A DNA stretch of 64,000 nt. Source: Symbiodinium natans. Lineage: Eukaryota > Sar > Dinophyceae > Suessiales > Symbiodiniaceae. The stretch spans positions 62,001 to 126,000 of the forward strand of contig CAJNDS010000024.1 of the NCBI GenBank assembly GCA_905221605.1. Reading direction: 5' to 3'. The notes beneath the pieces were generated by a model. It saw nothing but the letters and a program-made list of their open reading frames with translations, did not search any database and was not told the DNA's origin. How positions within the stretch are numbered: the stretch's first letter is position 1; each line of letters opens with the position of its first letter. Position numbers and translations under genes: made by a program. Shown in pieces: positions 55,601 to 64,000 of this stretch.

Positions 55601-58600
55601 TTTGCTCCCTGCTCTGTGTCTGCCAGTTCGCACGCAGCGTCGCAGGAGCTGAGAGCTGAACTGTGGGTTCGGCAGGAAGTTGGCAGTTGTTCACGGAGTT
55701 CCAGCGGCAATTAGGTTGAGACATCCGTTTGCTCAGGGAACCTGTGAGATTTGTACCCGTCCGCATCGTTAGGTGCACGATGACACAGTGATGTGGCCGA
55801 AAGCCGTTGTTGACCCTCATGTCTTGCAGGAATCTGTAGACCGAGCCATAAATCGCAAAGCTAAGCCAGCCACAAACGCAAGCCGGTCTGCACCCCCCCC
55901 CTCCCGCCTGTATCTACAGTATCTTTTCAGGTGCAGCCGGTCAGGCTGTAGAAGACCACAACATGTTTTGTACAAGTGGGTCTTTGTGTCTGCAATCTCG
56001 ACACGCGGTTGCACGCAGGACCCGCCAGCTGGGCAAACGCCGGGCCTGGGCGTGCCTGGGATCGGATACCTTTGGCTTGCCATCAGCTTGCTAAGTAGTT
56101 CTGTGAGAGACCGTGCTTGCCATCAGCATGCGAAAAGCCTAAGCACGAGTCATAAGAGTAACAAGAGTCAGAATCAACGGAAGCAACCGGGCTCGCTGCT
56201 CAAATGTTTCGCCAGAACATGGTGGGAAGGTGCCTCCGTTGCAACAAACCGGCTCGCTACAAGGACTCTGTTCATGCAGCCTGACTCGGTGCCACAATTA
56301 TGTGAGGCCACTAATTCGCAGAATTCGTCAGGGCTACCGCTACCGAGTACTTCCGGAGTGCACGGGCCCGGGTCTTACTTCCACCAGCTTGCCGCCGCAT
56401 TGGCAGCTGACTCAGGGCCTTGCATGAAGCACGCTTGTCATAGTCAGCCTCATGTCGTTTATCAGGTACCTGGAAGCAGCACTTTCCAGGCCAGAGCACT
56501 GCGAAAATAAGTGGGACATGATGTGCGATGACGTGCGCAGAGGCATCCTCCATTGCTTGGGACCTCGGGCTACCCCGCAGCACCCTGCCCAGATACAGAC
56601 CACAGCTTTTCTCGACTGCTTGGTGTGTTCTGTGTCAGATGTCAGTGGAGTTCGCGCAAGCTGAGGGGGTCTCACCGGCTTCGTTCCCCTGGGGGCAGGC
56701 ACGTGTGGTGAAGGGCAGAGGGGAGGCCTCTTCCAGAAGTGTTCAGGTGCCAATGCCGCTGCTCCCTTCTCACTCTCACCTTCCTGCCATGAGCCTACTC
56801 GGGCCTCTTCGTGTGTCACGTAAGTGTCACGTAAGCGCATGCAATCACATCGCATGGCGTTGCATGGCATTGTGACTTGGAGCACGCGGAATTGCGAGCT
56901 CCGAGGCTGGTTTGCCACCAGAGGTCGAAAACCCAGAGATGCAATTGTTCGGACCAAGGGCTCGTCTCAGTTTCTTAGGACGTGCTGCGTAGAGGGGCAC
57001 GCCAGAAAGCAGAAAACTGAGTCTAGAGTTGAGAGTTTAGCCGAAGCTAGGTGACAGCCACCTTAGCCAGCCGCACTCCAGAACGAGGCCTTTCGACAGT
57101 TTTCTTGTGCTCACATGACAAACTTCGCGCTGGTGTGCTGCAGGAGCTGTCGGCAGTAGACTACCATCGCAGGGCGCTTGAGCACTGAGTGGTCCCAATG
57201 GCCCCAAAAACATCAAAAGGTTGTTGCTTTGCAAGGTCCACCGCTGCCCCTTGTGGCCCCTGCGCCTGCGCTACGTCGCCTGAGTTGGAGGGCTCAGGGG
57301 CTGTTGCCGCGCATATTGTTTGCATGGACTTGCAGTTCTTGCAGCTGGTAGGCCAAAGGCAACGGCACGAGCCACCGCCTCAGCCGAGCATCGGGTGCCA
57401 GACGCGCGCTCCCACAATCTGCGGCATTGAGGTTCCTGTGCGTCCTGAAGGTGGAAAAGGCATCTGATGTCGAAGAGATGTGCCGCCAGTCATTGTGGGG
57501 TCTCGTCAGCGCCGCTTCGAGGTGCCACTGCAGCCAGAGTGGAGCATTCCTGGCCTGTGTTAACGTGTTAATAGCAGACCGTCTCGATGCTTCTCAACGT
57601 AGAGCCTCAGCTTGTCGGCCTTCCTCCTGTCTTCCAGGCCAGAAGCCGAGAGAAAGCCTAGGCCACTTCCCAAGCTACCCGAAGCTTTTCCAAGCTTGAT
57701 GAGAGATGACTGTTTCACATTGTTTTTTTGCACGCTTTTGCATGCTTTTGCATGGTTGTACATGGTCTTGCAGTGTTTGACATGGTTTGATATGGTTTTC
57801 AGTCTTTGAAGGAGCGCGTTCAAGCTCTCACAGCTGGAGGACCTCTTAATCAGACCTCTCCCGGGGATTTTCTGAGCTTTGCAATTATCTCTCGCTCCAT
57901 GGTGTTCCCTTGGCTTTCTGTCAGAGGACATGTTCAAAAGCAACGCGTACATCAACAATATCTATTCCATCGCTAAGGATCAGGCCTGACCGTGGGGGTA
58001 GGCTTTCATATTGAGAGCTTAGCCACGAAAATGAACATTTGCTACCTCGTACAGCTAGGAAGTGTTACTGGTAGGAATTGAAAGGCAATCTGTCAGCTTT
58101 TCCAGGCTGGCTGCAGGATGTTGCAGCACAAGCTCGACGAGGTCGAGCCCGTGGATTCAGTCTGGAACAAACAGTGTGCACTTCGCACGTGGCAAGGGCG
58201 GTGCTGACGTGTTCTCGGCGGTCTTCAATGAGGCCTGGAATGTGAGAATCGCCAAATGTGCTCATAAGCTACAGGGTGTGCTGCGCTGTATCCATAGTTC
58301 TGTGGGGTGGGCCCCACTTTGCATCTTGTCGATATCCCCTGAATTTTTTGGATCTTTTAAGGCTTTTGCGGCGGAGTCTGCATCCGGCGACACTAAGTTG
58401 TGAAGTGGTGAAGTGCATTGTTGAGTTGATGCTTGGCGTACTTTGCTCTCTGAGCTTTCTGGCATTTGTTGAGAGAACCCTCTGCTGGCGTGTGCTTCTT
58501 TTTCTTCTCATTTTTCTTGTGAAGTTCTAGACAGTTCTAGACGATGTTTTGCTCCTGACTCAGCTTTGGGCCTGTTGAAGCAATCGTGATCTGGTGCGTT

Positions 58601-58660
58601 TGTTTCTTCTGCTAAGTTTGGAACCTGACTGAGGTTGTGGCATATGCAGTTGAGCTCATG
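52700..58660. other. Long stretch without a recognised gene
   Basis: Several 80-245 codon frames exist on both strands (for example 55,082-55,714 and 55,773-56,510 on +, 56,412-56,957 on -) and overlap each other, so none is called. Short exon-like pieces: 56,455-56,560 (+; FIRYLEAALSRPEHCENKW) and 58,118-58,195 (+; MLQHKLDEVEPVDSVWNK). A minus-strand SPLHFAASSG piece at about 53,690-53,720 is ankyrin-like. CATGCTTTTG-type repeats lie at 57,730-57,805. Confidence 0.4.
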
Positions 58661-58859
58661 ATGGATCCTTTTGGGCCACTTGGCTCTGAGAGCTTCCTTG
58701 GTGTGCAGCCCATGGCAGCCCGTGACGTCTGAGGAACTACCTGTGCCAGAAGCTGATGGAGATGTCTACTGCCAGGCAGCTAGAGGCACTGCTCCGTGTG
58801 GGCATTGTGGGGATACGGTTTACCGAAGGCTTATCGCATCCTTTCGTGAGGTCTTACTT

Positions 58860-61800
58860 GAGGCGACCTATAGCAGCCTTGTGAACATCTCCTTGAACAT
58901 GCACGGCGCCAGAGCGGTACAGGACAGCTTACGGAGAAAGCCAACCCCCCCCCCCCCCCTCTGTCACCCATGGACCCATGGCTTTTCTAGCCTTCTTGCA
59001 TCTGCGCCAGAAGCTGATCGATGTGGTCCGGATGGTGCCCGTTTGCATGGGCCGGCTCGTGGTGCCCTGCTCGTGTCTTCCTTGCAAGCCGAGAAAGAAT
59101 GGCTTCACATCTTGCTGTGCCAGGCGGGCCTCGAGTATGCCGTAGTCACGCTCGCAAAGGCAGGGCCATTCAGCTCTCTCGTGTTTAAGGCACGATTTCG
59201 ACGCAGGGAACAGGACTATGACCAACACAGTGCTGATGAGTTTTGCCAGAGGGATTGTCATGTGAGAACATTCAGCGGCGTTCTCACGCTTGTGTGCAGG
59301 GGGAGCTTCTAGAGCTCATGGGTTTATCAGACGGTCCAACTCCAGAGCTCAGAGCCAGCATTGTAGGAGATGCACCTGCATCTACATAACCATATCCAGC
59401 GGCTTTGGTCATGACGAGAAGGGACACATGGGCCCCTTGAGTGTTGATACGTTATGAGGAAGCCCTGGCCGCCAGGACCCAAACGGGAACCACGTGGTAC
59501 AAAGATGCCTCGAGGTTCGGATCTCAGGGCGTGCTTGGATGTGCTTGGCTTGTACAGGTCCTGTACTTAAGTGCTACCGAGTCACTCCCGAGCGATGCCC
59601 ACGGCTTCATCTTCAGGCCCACTGTTTTGGGGCTTGGTGCCTGAAGCATCTGCGGCAGATTGTTACTAAGCGTCCAGGGCGGTGGCCAAAGACATCGAAG
59701 ATGTGGCTTCACACCGGCATGGATGCAGGACCAAGCAATTCAGCTGTCCCCTTCTCCCTCGGGGCAACACATGGATTCAGAGTTGCGCCGTCCAATGCAG
59801 GATTGTCCAACGGTGCATCGATGCCGCAAAGGGCCCTGAGCGAAAGATGATGATAGGCACGACGTCCTCAATGACAAGAAGCATGGTCCATAGTAGTAAC
59901 GGCAGTAAGAATACACCAAGTTGGCCCCATCACCCCGAAATCCGTGTCTCAGCATGTCCATGGGCGCACATTGGCCAGAGAATGCATGCCCGAACGATGA
60001 TCACGTTCGTGCCACCAGTGCATCCATTCGCGCAAGAGAACCCATGCTCTGAACGATGATTCCGAACCGAGCTTCATGCTTCTGCCTCACCTTAATCAGC
60101 CGAGTCCAGAAGCCCCAGAACCCTGAACCGTAAAAGCTGTGCCAGTCTGAGATTGCAAGTCTTGAGGCTTGAGGGTTGGAGGGGGTGGGGGGGGGGGGGT
60201 GGGGGGGGCTGCTGGGAGACTTCGGTCTGAGGTTTCGAGTTTGGAGACTCGAGGGAGGTTCAGGGTTTGGCCCGGCAGAGAGAGAACACAGTCTTGGACA
60301 GAAGAGATGCGCAGTTCTTGCCAAGCACCAGGTCAAACTTCGTTTGAAGTAATGGTTGACTTCCAAGGGGCTTTCCAGTATTCCCGACCTTTCAAGTAGC
60401 AGCACTTTATTTCGCTATGTGGCAAATGGCCCTTGAACTATTTAGTTGCATGTGCAATAAAACGACCGGATAGTCATCCAAGTAATTGAATTTGCTCACC
60501 TCCAACCATATTAAACAAATTAATGGGGCGATGTTCAGTTTGAACTTGGGGGGCGGTAAAAACAAAAGTGTTCTTTTTATAAGTTCTGTTCATGAAAACT
60601 CTGACAATGTTTGTTCCGAAAAGCAACAATGATTGCTAAATGTGCATAGCTGGATATCACAAAGGTTGAAAGTCATGAAACACCGAAGGCTCATCAACCC
60701 TAGTTCCGCGCAACAATGAGAATCGGGGGCTAGTTTGTTGTTTCGTATCTACAGGCGTCGTTATATGCATTGCAACAACATCAAATGGCCCATGGTGCTT
60801 AGATTAAAGCATGCATAAGCATCACTTCTAGAAGTCCACTCTTCATGCTTGCACTAGTTAAGCTAGTGGATGATACTAAACGTGGCCAAGCAGTATTGGC
60901 AGAGAATGAAGCACGGGGTATTGGGACAAGCCTACAGAGCGGGACAAGTAATTGTCGTGGCTTTAGCAGTGCAACGAATATACGTAGCCCTAGCTACAAT
61001 ACACAAAGCTAACATCCGATTATTAGAGTTCTTCAGTGAATACAGCTGGCCTCGCCCGAATTGAACAAAAGCCTAGCCGCAATGATCATGTCAAATTGTT
61101 GGCGCACCTACGTGTTTTTGTTTCTTGCGGCCAGACCGTTAGATACCATCCCGCAGGTGCCATATGCCAGGCTTCCCTGGCCCTGATTCAGGCAGGAACT
61201 CTTCATGCGATCGCGACTTGAAATGTTGCTGCTTTGTTTCTCACCCCCCTCACCTACCCCCAAAGCCCGAAACCTAAGCCAGGATCCCTTTGGCAACTAT
61301 GTCGTGCAGTACGTGCTCGGCCTGCAGGATCCGCAGGTGTGCCGGGACTTGCGGCAGGAAGCATAGCCCTAGTGGGGCCCTAGTATTCCTCGTAACAAGC
61401 AAGGACACAAGCAAAGACAACGACTGAACGCCCACATACTAGTAGCACGTACGACTAACACAGTCGCAAGCAACAGATACGGTCATGAACGACAAGAGTA
61501 CCAATAGATGCCGAGAATGTCAGCAGCAATGAACAATTAATGATATTGTTTCTGTAAACACTGTCTTCGTCGCGATGATTGTTATCGTTGTTATTGCTGT
61601 CATGTGTTTATCACGTCAGTATTGTTTTCAGTACTACTATTGTTTCTATGACTGTTATTCTTGTGTGATTGTGAATAGTGCTTGGTTGTTAGTCGTGCTG
61701 TTATTGCTGTTCTTGTTATTCTTATAACCGTTTTGGTTGTCATTCGTGTTACTATCGTTTTCACTGTCACTATTCTTATTACTACTATCATATTGTGGTC

Positions 61801-62690
61801 GTCGTCTTCGTCGTTGCTGTTGTGCTTATTCTTGTTGTTATTCTTTTCTTGTCGTTGTTCTTATCATTGGTGTTGTTGGATATTGCTGTTGCTGTCGCCG
61901 TTCTCCTTGTATTGCTTTTATTGTTGCTGCTATTGCTGTTTTTGTATTGCTCTTTCTTGTAGTTTAGTGGAGTTGGCAGTGTTTTTCGCACATATGTACA
62001 TATATAAATAAATATATAAATAAATATAAACATATGTATATATATATATATATATGTGTGTGTGTATCATAGACATGCATCTGCGTTGGAAACCTGTCCT
62101 GCTGTTTTGGTTGCAGGCCAGTTCGCTGATCGTGACCGCCATGATGGGACGATTGAATGCCATAGCCTCGGCGAAAAGAATCAGATCAGGTCAGCAGAGT
62201 AGTGCATTTGCAGCTGAACAAATCTTTTTGGCAGGTGCTCTCACGGCAGAAGTTTAGCTCAAACGTGGTTGAACGATGTCTTCAGCTTGCAAGTGACGAG
62301 GTGAGGGCAGGAGGTTTTGAATGGTTTTGAACGACATAAGGGCAGCTTTGTCTGCTTTGTGGGAGGACCGAGCCCGCATGATCACGGAGCTCGCCGATCC
62401 TCGAGGGTTAGGCCGTGAGCAAGACTGCTAGCGCAGGACACTAGAGTCACTAGGTTCACTAGAGTCACTAGAATTCAGCCTGATCAAGCGCGTGTCGTGA
62501 TGTGTAGTGTGCACCTTCCAGGTGATGCAAATAAGGGTTGAGCGTGGTAAGCAGTTGACTCTTTGGACAGTAAGGTTGTGAAGAAATTCGAAGACTCGTG
62601 CTTTGCGCCAATTGTCTCGATGTTCTGAATGCAGCCTATGCGAGGTGAGCTTCTCCGAGATATCTACGGGAACTATGTTGTCCCAGCCTC
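58860..62690 (+). CDS. Pumilio/PUF-family RNA-binding protein, multi-exon, partial
   Basis: PUF proteins bind 3' UTRs of mRNAs through eight helical repeats, each reading one base, and repress or localise the message in the cytoplasm. Repeats seen in order: R3-like 58,866-58,928 (ISLNMHGARAVQ); R4 from 59,476 (DPNGNHVVQRCLEV); R5 about 59,692-59,860 (EDVASHRHGC, joined over an intron 59,729-59,800 to RIVQRCIDAAKG); R6 61,283-61,336 (DPFGNYVVQYVLGLQDPQ, CAG..GT borders); R7 62,235-62,300 (VLSRQKFSSNVVERCLQLA, AG..GT borders); R8 about 62,645-62,680 (ELLRDIYGNYVV). A linker piece LRQKLIDVVRM is at 58,998-59,030. R1, R2, the start and the stop are not identified. Identity rests on repeat order and residue pattern. 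Confidence 0.75.
60170..60265. repeat. G-rich tract with TTGAGGG/TTCAGGG units
   Basis: A short G run within degenerate GAGGGTT repeats, inside the long intron of the PUF gene. The rest of 60,270-61,260 is AT-richer intron without recognised features. Confidence 0.7.
61400..62060. other. PUF intron: T-rich low-complexity and TA microsatellite
   Basis: 61,560-61,970 is rich in TTGTTATT, GTTGCTGTTG and related triplet-like words; 61,990-62,075 is TA/TAAA/TG microsatellite. Open frames rich in Leu, Cys, Ser or Thr, Asn here reflect composition. Confidence 0.7.
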
Positions 62691-62699
62691 CTCTTCTTG

Positions 62700-64000
62700 T
62701 GCATTGCGTAGACTCCCACAAAGCCCGACATCAATGCTCATGGAGGTTTTTGGCTGTGGCCCAAGGTTCAAAGCGCTTTGAACATTGCCGTGGAGCCGCA
62801 GATTTCAATTGTGCTAGGCCTCCACAGGGCTTACCTGGTCATTACATGGTCTAGCGACCCGGTGCTTTCCATGCAGCTGAGCAAGACCTGTGTCGATAAC
62901 CGTCGTGATCTGTCATGGTCATGCTCATTTTGTGGTACCATGTGTATCCCCAAGCCGAAGACTCAGAATGATCCTATTTGCAACCCCCAACCCCCTTTCC
63001 CTGCCTCAGCTGCCGTACGACCTTTGCTGCCATCGCTCCGGTCCAGTGGCCAGGGGAGGCCGGGAAAGGATTGAGTTCTTTTGAGTGCTTGATGAGGCAG
63101 TCTGCCTTTTTTTGCCAATACCGAGGCGGATCGCGCAGAAGCTGGAGAAGTGTCGCTGACATGTTTAGGTGTCCACCTGTGCTGGACTCTTTGCTATGTT
63201 TCTCTACCAGAGGAAGTTCCCACAGCTTCGAGAGCGAGGCCAAAATGGCGAGGTGCGCCCCAAAGAATGATCGGGACTATAGTTATTTTGGTATCCGTCT
63301 AGGGACTGATGCCACACTGCATGCCCAGGGGTCGAGCCGTGCGGGAGGCAGGTTCCGAGACGTCCACCATACTCCCCGACCCACGGTGTGCCTCGCTGCC
63401 TTTTGCAGAGTGGGGAGAAATGTGCGGAGGCCAGACCTCGTTCCCACAGGCCGCGCAGCTTGACAACACGTCGACAGCTAGGGCAGCTAGGGACCTGTTT
63501 CCAAGTTCACTGTCAGGCCGGAGGAGGTGGAGGCTCTGTTGCTTCAGGGAGGCGCGGGTCGGTCTTTGTGCTTCTTTTTTCAACCTGGTGAAGGTGATGC
63601 AGTGTCGTGGCCGCCTGCCGCCCAAGGCGGTCTGGACGGATCGCCAGGACTCGAGCCACGAGATACATACAGATACAGTATCCAATAGTGGGGAGTTGAT
63701 GCCTGGGCTCAGTGTGGCTCTGGCAGGCGCGTACCTGGTGCCTGGTGCTGTTACGCCTGGCATCTTGAATGCGGCCGGGCTAGGTGCCTTGTCGGTCTGT
63801 GAAGGGAGCCCCAGCACCGGCTTGAGAGTCTCCGGAACATTCCGGAACATGTAACGCTTGCGGCTGCAGCTTTTGGCTTCATCACGTCATGCGCGTCGCC
63901 TATGTGCAGCAACAAGCAGTCATCATAGACTGAGTGTTTGACTGCTTTGAAGCCTTAGACCCCAAAAGTGGAGACATGGAGACCTTCTACACACACGACT
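62700..64000. other. Right end: overlapping open frames, no recognised gene
   Basis: Frames of about 180 codons overlap on opposite strands (63,309-63,854 + and 63,299-63,850 -), so length alone cannot decide. The + frame contains AEWGEMCGGQTSFPQAAQ with exon-like codons at 63,407-63,520, which might be an exon. No family recognised. Confidence 0.35.

Noticed and set aside
55082-56510. Two + frames of 210 and 245 codons as single-exon genes
   Set aside because: Mixed composition, overlapping open frames on the minus strand, no domain or exon-like borders.
61682-62033. Leu/Cys/Ser- and Thr/Asn-rich frames resembling membrane proteins
   Set aside because: Low-complexity T-rich sequence inside a PUF intron.
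1-64000. CRISPR arrays, bacterial operons, promoters or Shine-Dalgarno sites
   Set aside because: The minisatellites lack regular repeat-spacer structure, and the gene organisation is eukaryotic; nothing supports bacterial features.

Overview
This window looks like nuclear DNA of a dinoflagellate, probably of the Symbiodiniaceae type. The lines of evidence are: genes cut into many short exons by 50-300 bp introns; in-frame splice joins that need GC or GA donors as well as GT; a partly conserved relict of the dinoflagellate spliced leader just upstream of a start codon; dispersed degenerate TTTAGGG islands; protein families with a dinoflagellate flavour (ketosynthase with glucan-binding-like GSW tails, Calx-beta/ABC transporter); and nearly all recognisable genes on the + strand, as in dinoflagellate unidirectional gene arrays. 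Because introns are frequent, simple open frames are mostly not genes, and exon limits are approximate unless a join is stated to be phase-checked.

Layout. 1-4.6 kb: 3' part of a gene for a protein with six near-identical 143-residue repeats, followed by a second exon. 5.1-7.1 kb: mitochondrial carrier family protein. 8.4-13.5 kb: scattered exons of one or two unrecognised genes, the last possibly BRCT-like, split by a 2 kb minisatellite field whose units flip orientation. 14.0-19.0 kb: Calx-beta plus ABC transporter gene. 19.0-21.6 kb: G-rich and telomere-like repeats with no convincing gene. 21.6-27.5 kb: coiled-coil exons and two possible terminal exons. 28.3-39.5 kb: a long ketosynthase-like gene with two GSW/EQFQ-type tail domains; its active-site Cys and second His are replaced. 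A separate intact-looking gene (33.6-35.15 kb, same strand) lies in the gap between ketosynthase exons. 40.0-41.85 kb: an unrecognised gene with a tandemly duplicated exon pair. 42-49 kb: mostly unassigned, with an ankyrin-like fragment at 47.7-47.9 kb. 49.4-50.2 kb: telomere-like minisatellite and AT microsatellites. 50.20-52.29 kb: an AT-rich element with terminal inverted repeats and TA flanks, here interpreted as a non-autonomous DNA transposon. 52.5 kb: a possible minus-strand exon. 58.7-62.7 kb: a Pumilio/PUF RNA-binding protein in which repeats R3-R8 can be read in order. 62.7-64 kb: unassigned.

The genes do not form an operon or a pathway; they are neighbours in a gene array. The points most worth following are the catalytically degenerate ketosynthase with a gene nested inside it, the TIR element, and the PUF gene whose RNA-reading residues are preserved across non-canonical introns.
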